A DNA stretch of 50,319 nt. Origin: CAZHMN01 sp964533705 (GTDB lineage Bacteria > Electryoneota > B3-LCP). Under the pieces are notes generated by a model. The model was not told where the DNA came from. It did not search any database and worked only from the letters and a program-made list of their open reading frames with translations. Positions 36,416-43,990 of this stretch are shown here, piece after piece. The stretch covers positions 1 through 50,319 of the forward strand of contig CAZHMN010000011.1 in assembly GCA_964533705.1 (NCBI GenBank), read 5' to 3'. Within the stretch, counting starts at the first letter, position 1, and each line of letters opens with the position of its first letter. The position numbers and the translations under genes are program-made.

Positions 36416-39400
36416 ATGGCGATCAAGACCTGGGAAAAAAAACTATTTTATGTCTTATTCGGATTAGTATTACTCTTTGTTATCCTCTTCTTTGCCCGCC
36501 CTCTTTACCTGCCCGACGCTTTCATTGTAAAGCAGATTCAGATCAGGCTATCCTCCACCCTCGGCTATCAGCTTAGCATAGAAAGCGGCCGGATTCGGCT
36601 TGTAAATAGCGTCGCGTTAAACGGTATCTCCCTGCGGGATTCTAGTGGTCGTGAGAGGGCTTCTATTGACCGGTTAACCATCAAATACCGTTTGCTTCCC
36701 CTGCTCCGCCGCCGTTTGGTCATAAAAGAGCTCGCTGTCATCCATCCCCGGATAAATATTCTTTCAAAACCTCATTTTTTAAAAACTACCCCGAGCGTCG
36801 CGCCTCCGATCAATCCAGTCGCTGGCATGGCAATCCACGATCATGCCTCCCCAGAGGAGGAGCCATTCCAGTTAATCCCGGACTTCGAACTGCCACTGCC
36901 GATTGAAATTAGACGCCTGAAAATCAGCAACGCGGGAATTCATCTGACACGGGGCGTTTCCAATCCTGATTTTAAAGCCGAAATCACCGGATTGAACATC
37001 GAGAGCCCTGGTCTTAAAATATTCACGGACGAGGATTTTCGCGCTACCTTTAATCTCGACGGCGCTGATACGCTGAAATTATCTTATTTAAGGAATAATC
37101 GTATAACCGAGATAAGTTCTGCGGTTGATCTCTCAGTTCAGGGAGAGATTCAGGATGACGGCAGCACCGCTGATTTCAGAATCGCTCTGGCACCAGAAAT
37201 CGTTATAGATTCTGGCGATGTTAAAGAGATCTCCAACCTCCCGACATTGGGCGTCTCCTTTCAGATTGCCTTCGATGAAAACGCCGACCTGAAGATCGGT
37301 GCACTATCGTTGGAACTTGAGGGTGAACCTGCCTTGAAAGCGTCTGCGACACTGGAGGACATTTCCCGGAATCAAAAGCTGGACGCTCAGATCGAGGAAG
37401 GCCGACTTAACCTGGAGCTTCTCTGGAATTTTCTGAGAAATACAACGTGGTGGCCGGCTTTAAGCAAGATGATCGGAGGACGTGACTTATCCGGTTGTTT
37501 GCGCATACAGAAGTCGAGTCTTACCGGCAGTTTTACTGAAAGGAATCCCGAATTATCAGCGGTGCTGCGCTGGACTCTGGAGGATGCTTTATTTCAGGAT
37601 TCCAATTTGGATTTGGCCCTGACAGGGCTTCGGACTCAAGCCCTCACCGAAGGGCGGCTGCTCCCGCTGGACAGCCTGTCCCTGAGTGCGGATGTTGACC
37701 TGTCAGCCGATTCTCTCAGGTTATCCGGACAAAGGGGGGAAACGCTATCATTCTCTCAGCTTCATTTCGGTATCTCTGCCGAGAACGAGCCGGAATGGAA
37801 AAATCCGCTCATCCGGATTGTCTGGGAAGGCGCAGGCCCGTTCGAAAACAAGCAGGCGGGCAGCCTGCTTATTGAAGCGAAAAAGCTCGACCTCGATAAT
37901 CCGTTGGCATCGCCTGGATTAACCGCCGAGGGCGGCGGAACGGTGCATAACCTGCCTCTATCGCAATTGATCCCGGAAAAATTGTCGGGCGACCTATCCA
38001 CCGCTTTCGATTTCAAATTGGAAAACCAGAGGGACCTGAAATTCCAGGTCGGGTTTCTCTGTCCGAATCCGGCCGTAAGGCTCTCACGAGAGGTTCACCT
38101 ATCCGATGAAACCCTGCGCCTCCCGCTGATGAGGATGGATGTTCTGGGACGGTGCCGGTTATCACCCGGTCTCGAATCTGTGCAAGTGCGAAAGATTCAA
38201 GTGGACCTGCCGCCTTACCTGAAGGCAGAACTATCCGGTGAACTCACGACCGATCGCCGATGGAGGCTTCAAACCTCCAATTCGAGCTTTGCATTGCACG
38301 AAATCATGCCCGTCATACGGCCCATTTTACCTGTTGAAATCCAGGATGCTACTGTCAAAGGAGTTGCCTCCGTAATTGGCGACGTACGCGGCCAGTTGGG
38401 AACCTCAGGCCTGATCAACGATTATCGTTTTTCATTAAATGCTGAATCCCTGTCGCTTTTGCTGCCCCGGGCCAATCTCGTGCTGGACACAACGTCATTA
38501 CGCGCTACCGTGAAAGGGGATTTGCGCAATGCCGATATTTCCGGCGAGATGACTGCTGGGCATCTTGCCGCTTCGTCCATTCGTAAAAAACCCTATTACA
38601 ACGTCACCGCAGGATGGGAGGGGGCTTATAATTTCGCCGCCGGCGACCTCAGCGGATCTCTATATGTCAACGCTGAAGATCCCGGTGTGTATGCGAAAGC
38701 TGATTACCATCTTCAGAATTTGCCGACCCAACCCGCAGGAGATTGCAAGCTAAACTTGAGCTTATCTTCTATTGATACCGTTGAAGTATTCGAGGGATTC
38801 AGGTTTAGCGGCGATCTTCAAAACCACATTGATTTAGCGCTTACCGCACCGCCGGAATTGCAAATCTCCGGCTTGATTGATGGAAGCGATTTATGGATTG
38901 GCTACGGTCAGAATTTTCGGGCGGAAGGTCTAAGCTTTGAGTTCCCTTTTCACTGCCGCTTCCTTCCTGATTCCAGCCGGATTCTCGGAGACAAAACCGG
39001 GGAAACGCCTCTCGCACTCGAGGATCCCATCCTCTTCACTGCTTTTGAGCATCTGTTTTCTCCTGGCACAGACAATGGACATTTGGCCTGCCGCTACGTT
39101 CGCGTTGCTGACTATGAATTTGAAGATATCGAGAGTTCACTCGGTTTTGGGCAGGGGATGCTCTACATGCCGCGGCTTTGCATGAAGGCCTACGGAGGAG
39201 TATTGCAGGGGGCAATATCGGTTGACCTGACGGAGCTGGATCGGGACTCGGTGCAATACGAAGCGCAATTTTCCATGCATGATGTTAACACCTCACGCTT
39301 GCCGGGCGCCATAATGACTAAGGGCGAAGACAGCGAGATTTCCGCCTTCGCCCGGTTTCGTGGCCAGGGATTAAATCCTGATTCTTATTTTAATCTAGAA

Positions 39401-39706
39401 GGTGGGTTGGACATCACCCACATCGGCCGTCAGGTGGCGGATAATCTGCTGCGGTTCTTAGATCCCGACCAAACCGATCCTTCCATTCAAACCTACCGTA
39501 GATACCTCAAGCGCGGCTGGGGCGTGAAGGTTTTTTCCTTCGATGTCAAGGACGATTTCGTTTATGCCTCGATCACCCCTGCAAAACCTCCCATCTCCAA
39601 GCTGGATATGTTTATCCTATCCCACTTTATCGGCCTGGGAAAAGCGATCACCTTCGGCCGGGTGCCGCTGAGATTTTTCCTGGATTCCCCCCTCGCCTCA
39701 AAATAG
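36416..39706 (+). CDS. AsmA-like / DUF748-type envelope protein
   Basis: A 1096-residue protein with one N-terminal membrane helix (LFYVLFGLVLLFVILFF), then a long beta-rich periplasmic body. Residues 45-115 (IQIRLSSTLGYQLSIESGRI, then LNGISLRDSSG and KYRLLPLLRRRLVIKELAV) follow the AsmA N-terminal pattern. The C-terminal part (FRGQGLNPDSYFNLEGGLD, then ILSHFIGLGKAITFGRVPL) is amphipathic. AsmA-family proteins bridge the envelope and are linked to lipid transport. It starts 46 bp after purL. Function is inferred from family and layout. Confidence 0.78.
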   Translation: MAIKTWEKKLFYVLFGLVLLFVILFFARPLYLPDAFIVKQIQIRLSSTLGYQLSIESGRIRLVNSVALNGISLRDSSGRERASIDRLTIKYRLLPLLRRRLVIKELAVIHPRINILSKPHFLKTTPSVAPPINPVAGMAIHDHASPEEEPFQLIPDFELPLPIEIRRLKISNAGIHLTRGVSNPDFKAEITGLNIESPGLKIFTDEDFRATFNLDGADTLKLSYLRNNRITEISSAVDLSVQGEIQDDGSTADFRIALAPEIVIDSGDVKEISNLPTLGVSFQIAFDENADLKIGALSLELEGEPALKASATLEDISRNQKLDAQIEEGRLNLELLWNFLRNTTWWPALSKMIGGRDLSGCLRIQKSSLTGSFTERNPELSAVLRWTLEDALFQDSNLDLALTGLRTQALTEGRLLPLDSLSLSADVDLSADSLRLSGQRGETLSFSQLHFGISAENEPEWKNPLIRIVWEGAGPFENKQAGSLLIEAKKLDLDNPLASPGLTAEGGGTVHNLPLSQLIPEKLSGDLSTAFDFKLENQRDLKFQVGFLCPNPAVRLSREVHLSDETLRLPLMRMDVLGRCRLSPGLESVQVRKIQVDLPPYLKAELSGELTTDRRWRLQTSNSSFALHEIMPVIRPILPVEIQDATVKGVASVIGDVRGQLGTSGLINDYRFSLNAESLSLLLPRANLVLDTTSLRATVKGDLRNADISGEMTAGHLAASSIRKKPYYNVTAGWEGAYNFAAGDLSGSLYVNAEDPGVYAKADYHLQNLPTQPAGDCKLNLSLSSIDTVEVFEGFRFSGDLQNHIDLALTAPPELQISGLIDGSDLWIGYGQNFRAEGLSFEFPFHCRFLPDSSRILGDKTGETPLALEDPILFTAFEHLFSPGTDNGHLACRYVRVADYEFEDIESSLGFGQGMLYMPRLCMKAYGGVLQGAISVDLTELDRDSVQYEAQFSMHDVNTSRLPGAIMTKGEDSEISAFARFRGQGLNPDSYFNLEGGLDITHIGRQVADNLLRFLDPDQTDPSIQTYRRYLKRGWGVKVFSFDVKDDFVYASITPAKPPISKLDMFILSHFIGLGKAITFGRVPLRFFLDSPLASK

Positions 39707-39804
39707 ACAGGGAGAATATCCAACGCTGGGTAGTCCGTTCTTCCATTATTTCCCCATTTGCCCCAGCCCCGCATTCGTCTAAACTTGGATTCCCCCCAAC
39801 TATA

Positions 39805-39976
39805 CCGATTTTCAAAAGAAACTTCCGATGCTTATGCTTGTCACTCCGGCTTGTCCGGAGTCTGACAAGCTGTCTGATTCCCAACACATCTGCTTCCAGC
39901 AGATGGCGGGAATGACAGCTCGTGAGAGCCTTAAGGCTTGCCAGTCGGAACATCGGAAATTCTTTTCAAGAACTGG
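39805..39976. repeat. Long imperfect inverted repeat (cruciform-like element)
   Basis: The outer arms 39805-39830 and 39951-39976 are imperfect inverted copies (CTTCCGATG pairs with CATCGGAA(A), with TTTTCAAAAG against CTTTTCAAG). Inside are AGCTGTCTGATTCCC / GGGAATGACAGCT, and at the centre the hairpin CATCTGC TTCCA GCAGATG (39887-39905). A separate palindrome ACTCCGG CTTGT CCGGAGT is at 39843-39861. The whole could be a small non-autonomous element. The rest of this 346-bp spacer holds no gene. Confidence 0.6.
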
Positions 39977-40007
39977 TATAAAAGCAGGATCATTCCGATC
40001 CCGCCAT

Positions 40008-40049
40008 CTTCTGTATTCTGTCTTCTGTATTCTGTCTTCTGTATTCTGT
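40008..40049. repeat. Three perfect copies of a 14-bp tandem repeat
   Basis: The unit CTTCTGTATTCTGT is repeated exactly three times, ending 3 bp before the stop of the beta-helix protein gene on the minus strand. Confidence 0.9.
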
Positions 40050-40052
40050 CCC

Positions 40053-41759
40053 CTATTTCATCAGCACCATCTTCCCGACTCCGATAAAGTCCCCGGCCAT
40101 CAGCCGGTAGATGTATATTCCCGACGCCAACCCCGTCCCATCGAACGTTATCCGGTGTGTCCCAGGAGCATAAAATCCCGTAGTCGGGGTCGTCCCTGAC
40201 CCCGACAAAACCGCGCATCCATTAACATCAAATACCTCCAACTCCACCCACCCCGCCACCGGCAACCTAAAACTAATAACCGTCGTCGGATTGAACGGAT
40301 TGGGGTAATTCTGCAGCAGAATGAAATCCGAGGGCGCCGCCGCATGCTCTGTAGTGCTGACGCCGACGTGATCGAAATAAAAAGCCCCCATGTCGGCGAC
40401 GGTGTTGTCCGGGTCTAAAGGGCTCTCCGGATCGCCCGCGTCAATACAAGGTGATCCTTCCTGGAGGTGGAAATCACCCACCGTTGGATTCACGAAGAGC
40501 GGATCTAAGAAGATATTGTAATACTGATCGCAGGAATCTTCATTGGCGTTGATGATAGTGATTTCACCCAGTCGCGGTGGGATGCTGTTACCTAAGAAAT
40601 CACCGCCTTCATTGTCGAAGAAATCCCCGTAAGTAATGGAGACGTCAGGAGAATCGAAGAGATATATCCCTCCTTCTCCCGCGCTGCCTTCCAGAATGGT
40701 GTTCACAAGGCTCATCCCGGATGCGATGCAGCAGATACCACCACCCTGGATCGGCGCCGAATTGCCACTCATCGTGCACCGATCGAAGCCGGGATTACTG
40801 TCGGAACTATAAATGCCCCCTCCGCTCTCGCTGGCTGAATTGCCACTGACGACGCAATGTTCAAACGCCAGGTCCGCCATGAATTCCGCGTAGATTCCCC
40901 CTCCTCGAACCGCCGAATTACTGTCGATTTCACAACCAGTTACGATGGGACTGCAATTAGAGCTGCAAAATATGCCGCCGCCGGAACTGTCGGCGGTATT
41001 ATTGGCAATGATGCAATCCGTGATCTCCGGATGGGAATTGTCGTTGATGCTGATCCCACCGCCGTTTTCGGCGCAGTAGTTATCGCTTATAGTGCAGTTT
41101 TCAATCGTTGGGCTGGAGGAATGATTTGCACAGACTCCTCCGCCGCCCCGGCCGCTGCCGCCCCCGCCGATGTTCGATGAATTTCCCGTAATTATACAGT
41201 TTTGAATGCTCGGGGAAGCGCCGGTGCAGTAGATGCCGCCGCCGTTGTTGACGCACTGGTTATCGGTGACGATGCAATCGCTGATCGTCGGGTTGCCGTG
41301 CGAGACGTAGATGCCGCCCCCCCAATTGGCGTTATTAGAGGTGATCGTACAGTGTGAAATAGTGATGTCAACGTAATAACAGTTGATCGCGCTGGTGGAA
41401 CTGCCCGTGATAAAGCAATAGGACATCTCGCTGTCATTAGAAGAGTCCATCCTGAATATAATGCTGCCGAAGGAGTCCACGCCCGAATTGGGCTGAAAGT
41501 AGATGCTGTCGGATTCCGTTCCCGCCGCCGAGAGGTAGCCGTATATTTCGAAATCGTAGACGCCGTTGAAGAGGAAAATCGCTCCCGGTTCGATGACCAG
41601 TGAATCCCCTGCGAGAACGACGATGCTGTCTTCGACCACATAAGTGGTATCCGTCAGGACTCCGTTAAGCGGCCCCGATAGGTAAATCTGGCCCTTCGAT
41701 AGAGCGCTGCAGCAGCCTATGATGATGATGGATATGATAAAAGCATAAATCCTCGGCAT
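40053..41759 (-). CDS. Secreted right-handed beta-helix protein with T9SS sorting domain
   Basis: A 568-residue exported protein. The N-terminus (YAFIISIIIIGCCSALS) is a signal peptide; IIGC could act as a lipobox. Residues 100-360 are parallel beta-helix repeats built on the phrase NNxAxxGGGIY (for example CIVTDNQCVNNGGGIYCTG, NSASESGGGIYSSDS), as in pectate-lyase-like and NosD-type folds. The C-terminal T9SS domain (NYPNPFNPTTVISFRLP, SGIYIYRLMAG) contains an extra LSGSGTTPTTG that is encoded by the 29-bp palindrome at 40178. GGAGG precedes the ATG. Substrate or role unknown. Confidence 0.88.
   Translation of the reverse strand: MPRIYAFIISIIIIGCCSALSKGQIYLSGPLNGVLTDTTYVVEDSIVVLAGDSLVIEPGAIFLFNGVYDFEIYGYLSAAGTESDSIYFQPNSGVDSFGSIIFRMDSSNDSEMSYCFITGSSTSAINCYYVDITISHCTITSNNANWGGGIYVSHGNPTISDCIVTDNQCVNNGGGIYCTGASPSIQNCIITGNSSNIGGGGSGRGGGGVCANHSSSPTIENCTISDNYCAENGGGISINDNSHPEITDCIIANNTADSSGGGIFCSSNCSPIVTGCEIDSNSAVRGGGIYAEFMADLAFEHCVVSGNSASESGGGIYSSDSNPGFDRCTMSGNSAPIQGGGICCIASGMSLVNTILEGSAGEGGIYLFDSPDVSITYGDFFDNEGGDFLGNSIPPRLGEITIINANEDSCDQYYNIFLDPLFVNPTVGDFHLQEGSPCIDAGDPESPLDPDNTVADMGAFYFDHVGVSTTEHAAAPSDFILLQNYPNPFNPTTVISFRLPVAGWVELEVFDVNGCAVLSGSGTTPTTGFYAPGTHRITFDGTGLASGIYIYRLMAGDFIGVGKMVLMK
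40178..40206. repeat. 29-bp palindromic repeat (CCGTAGTCGGGG family), copy 3, inside a coding region
   Basis: Differs from the copy at 50289 by one base (CGTCCCT instead of CGCCCCT). Read on the minus strand it codes, in frame, for most of LSGSGTTPTTG in the sorting domain, between GCAV and FYAPGTH. The other three sorting domains in this window have only five or six residues there. Confidence 0.85.
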
Positions 41760-41986
41760 TCCTGCCTCCGGCGTTTTTAACTCAGGTTAACTTTGATCTG
41801 CAACTAATACCCCTGAATATAAGAGAATTATTCCAGATTGTCAAGAAAAATATTTTTCGCCCCCGATTTTTATCCCTATTATCGTCAAAAGAATCGAAGA
41901 TTATCCATCCAATGCTCCAATTCAAAATCCCGCTTGCATCCCTGAAGGAGTATAATGCTTCGCTTATGACGGCTGATTTATCAATA

Positions 41987-42014
41987 GAAAAGAGTGAGCC
42001 TGAACGCTCACTCT
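41987..42014 (-). terminator. Terminator of the small exported protein gene
   Basis: On the minus strand the perfect 9-bp stem AGAGTGAGC / GCTCACTCT with a 6-base loop is followed by TTTTC. It lies 45 bp past the stop codon. The rest of the 41760-42058 spacer is AT-rich without an obvious gene. Confidence 0.8.
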
Positions 42015-42058
42015 TCAGTTTGACTTTTTTAAGGCTTATTGCTTTGATCTATCTATGA

Positions 42059-42379
42059 TTACGGACGGCACCACATGATAAAGCCGCTTTCACCTCCTTT
42101 GGGTGGATAGGCAGGCGTCGGAGGATTCTTTATCCCCGGCTCTTTATTCTTGAGCACATCGTCATTGTCACCGTATATGGTGCTGAATTGGAAAATGCCG
42201 GAGGTAAATCCCTGGAAAGCGGCGAAGACCAGCGGACCCAGGTAAGTATCCAGCCCGGGCGGTGAAGCCGGCAGGTAATTCGTCTCACCTGCAAATGCGT
42301 GGGGAACGCTCACCGCAAAGAACATCATAGCTATCGCTCCAACAGCCACCGTTCTCAACAAGGCTCTTGTCCCTCTCAT
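42059..42379 (-). CDS. Small exported protein, coupled to the upstream regulator
   Basis: A 106-residue protein, not recognised. A signal peptide (LLRTVAVGAIAMMFFAVSV, ending HAFA at about residue 30) leaves a mature part of about 76 residues rich in Pro, Gly and aromatic residues (LVFAAFQGFTSGIFQFSTIYG, then a Pro-rich KNPPTPAYPPKGG and a single Cys in MWCRP). Its ATG overlaps the stop of the regulator gene (ATGA), so the two are translationally coupled. It could be a secreted signal, a structural peptide or an envelope component. Confidence 0.72.
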   Translation of the reverse strand: MRGTRALLRTVAVGAIAMMFFAVSVPHAFAGETNYLPASPPGLDTYLGPLVFAAFQGFTSGIFQFSTIYGDNDDVLKNKEPGIKNPPTPAYPPKGGESGFIMWCRP

Positions 42380-43389
42380 GATTGTATCTCCTCGTTTGAT
42401 TCCATGTTTTTGCGATCCGCCAGACCGAAATAAACGGCAAATGGTATCGCGTCCTTACAAGCGCTCTCTTGGCCGGCGGATATCCCTTCCCGCTCAATAA
42501 AATTCCGAACTTCTCTGAAGACGGCTTTGCTGATAGCAGGGGTAAGATGATACCAATGCGTTCTCGCCAATGCAGGTAATTCCGAATCCGTGAATCGAGT
42601 GTGAATGACCTCCAGGATCGCGTCTGACACGCTCAATCTTGAGCTTCGACCGATAATCGGTGTGCAGCCCAGGTAATATGAATAGGGTTTGGTGATTGAG
42701 TCGGTCTCTTTGCATTCGAGTTCGTAGGCGTTTCCCGTCCCCCGTAGAAATTCGTTTATGGCCGTCTGCAAACCGCCGGCCTGAACCGGGCTCAGGTAGT
42801 ACGTTCGAAGAATGGGTCTGCCGACTGTGTGGTTGAACGCATCAATGTGAGTCAACAATCCCGAGACCCTTGAACTAAGGTCCTTCGGGTCGAATACATT
42901 AACGTGAGGCTGCTCGGGCCGATAATAGGTTATTCCATCTTCCAATATCGTTGAGATCATTCCCTTATGTTCAAGATCTTTTAATATCGACCGCAGAGTT
43001 CTTCTCTGTAGATCGTGCGGGGCGTGAATGAGATAGGAGACTTCAGCCAATATGTCATCGAGAGTCTGGGGTCGCCGGGTCAGCAAAATAACGATTTCCT
43101 CCTGGATCTGGTGAATCTTGGCGAATCCTCCGGAAAGATCTTTGAGTTCATCCAGCGTTTTCAAGGCGTACTGGACATTCCGGAGAGATATTCCCAGGTC
43201 GGTGACGATAGCCATCTGCGCCGCGAAGGACGATTTGTCGGTATGTCTTTCCCGACAAACGTCCACCATGGCCAGCTTCAGCAGGTTCTTCATGCCGGAG
43301 ATGTCTTTGTAGCCTTTCTCCAGGGCCCAACTGCAAATGCTCTGAAAGAGCCCGTAAAGAAGCTGGGTATCGTTATCTCGCACCTGCAT
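42376..43389 (-). CDS. Putative winged-helix regulatory protein
   Basis: A 337-residue cytoplasmic protein. Residues 58-92 (MAIVTDLGISLRNVQYALKTL) look like a helix-turn-helix, and 105-170 (TLDDILAEVSYLI, LQRRTLRSILKDLEHKGMI, then GITYYRP) like a winged helix. The C-terminal half (about 170-310) is unrecognised and mostly helical. I would call it a DNA-binding regulator with a sensor-like C-terminal part. A perfect AGGAGG site precedes the ATG, and a sigma-70 promoter with an adjoining dyad lies just upstream. No similarity to a named family was certain. Confidence 0.65.
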   Translation of the reverse strand: MQVRDNDTQLLYGLFQSICSWALEKGYKDISGMKNLLKLAMVDVCRERHTDKSSFAAQMAIVTDLGISLRNVQYALKTLDELKDLSGGFAKIHQIQEEIVILLTRRPQTLDDILAEVSYLIHAPHDLQRRTLRSILKDLEHKGMISTILEDGITYYRPEQPHVNVFDPKDLSSRVSGLLTHIDAFNHTVGRPILRTYYLSPVQAGGLQTAINEFLRGTGNAYELECKETDSITKPYSYYLGCTPIIGRSSRLSVSDAILEVIHTRFTDSELPALARTHWYHLTPAISKAVFREVRNFIEREGISAGQESACKDAIPFAVYFGLADRKNMESNEEIQS

Positions 43390-43433
43390 GGCTGCCTCCT
43401 CTTGCCTTCAGGTTTCGATTCATTCCCTGTAAT

Positions 43434-43462
43434 ATTATACGCAACAAATTTTTAAAAATCAA
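43434..43462 (-). promoter_or_regulatory. Sigma-70-type promoter of the regulator/peptide operon
   Basis: On the minus strand TTGATT (43457-43462) and TATAAT (43434-43439) are separated by 17 bp, about 45 bp ahead of the ATG at 43389. Confidence 0.65.
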
Positions 43463-43478
43463 GTGCAATTTTTTGCAC
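43463..43478. promoter_or_regulatory. 16-bp dyad adjoining the -35 box (possible operator)
   Basis: GTGCAATTTTTTGCAC has perfect 6-bp inverted arms (GTGCAA and TTGCAC) and touches the -35 box of the regulator promoter. This is the position expected for a site bound by the regulator itself or by an activator. Confidence 0.5.
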
Positions 43479-43738
43479 CTCTTCGCTAAATCCCCGATGC
43501 AATAGGTAATATAGAACTAAATTTGAAAAAATGCAACGGTTTTTTCCACCCCTATAAAAAATTTTTCAATTGATATTTTGGAGCAAATGAGGGCGAGTAT
43601 GTCATAAAAATATTGCCTTTGCCTGACTATGTCATCCCGAGATCGAGCCTCCCAGTCCCCGTATCGAAGCCACCCACAAGGTAGCCGCTTCGTGGAACTT
43701 TGCGGTACTCGGCAGTAGTCAGAGGCGCAATCATTGTG

Positions 43739-43762
43739 CTGCCGAGTCTCCGCACTCGGCAG
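43739..43762. repeat. Palindromic repeat, CGAGT type
   Basis: Arms CTGCCGAGT and ACTCGGCAG around CTCCGC. A partial GTACTCGGCAGTAG lies at 43706-43719. The remaining 43479-43738 spacer shows no gene. Part of this palindrome (from 43750) recurs after the N run. Confidence 0.75.
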
Positions 43763-43804
43763 TAGCCAGAAGTGCGATTTTCAATAAAAAAGCCGACCCG
43801 TGTG

Positions 43805-43904
43805 NNNNNNNNNNNNNNNNNNNNNNNNNNNNNNNNNNNNNNNNNNNNNNNNNNNNNNNNNNNNNNNNNNNNNNNNNNNNNNNNNNNNNNNNNNNNNNNN
43901 NNNN
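43805..43904. other. Assembly gap (100 N) with identical 55-bp flanks
   Basis: The 55 bases before the gap (43750-43804) are identical to the 55 after it (43905-43959). This is what two overlapping contigs joined by a default gap would look like, so the gap probably contains nothing. Confidence 0.9.
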
Positions 43905-43940
43905 CCGCACTCGGCAGTAGCCAGAAGTGCGATTTTCAAT

Positions 43941-43974
43941 AAAAAAGCCGACCCGTGTGTCCAGGTCGGCCTTA
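43941..43974 (-). terminator. Terminator of the Asp-box secreted protein gene
   Basis: On the minus strand the stem AAGGCCGACC / GGTCGGCTT with loop TGGACACAC(G) is followed by TTTTTATTG. It lies about 17 bp past the stop codon. Confidence 0.85.
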
Positions 43975-43990
43975 ATTTTGCCGCTTGGCG

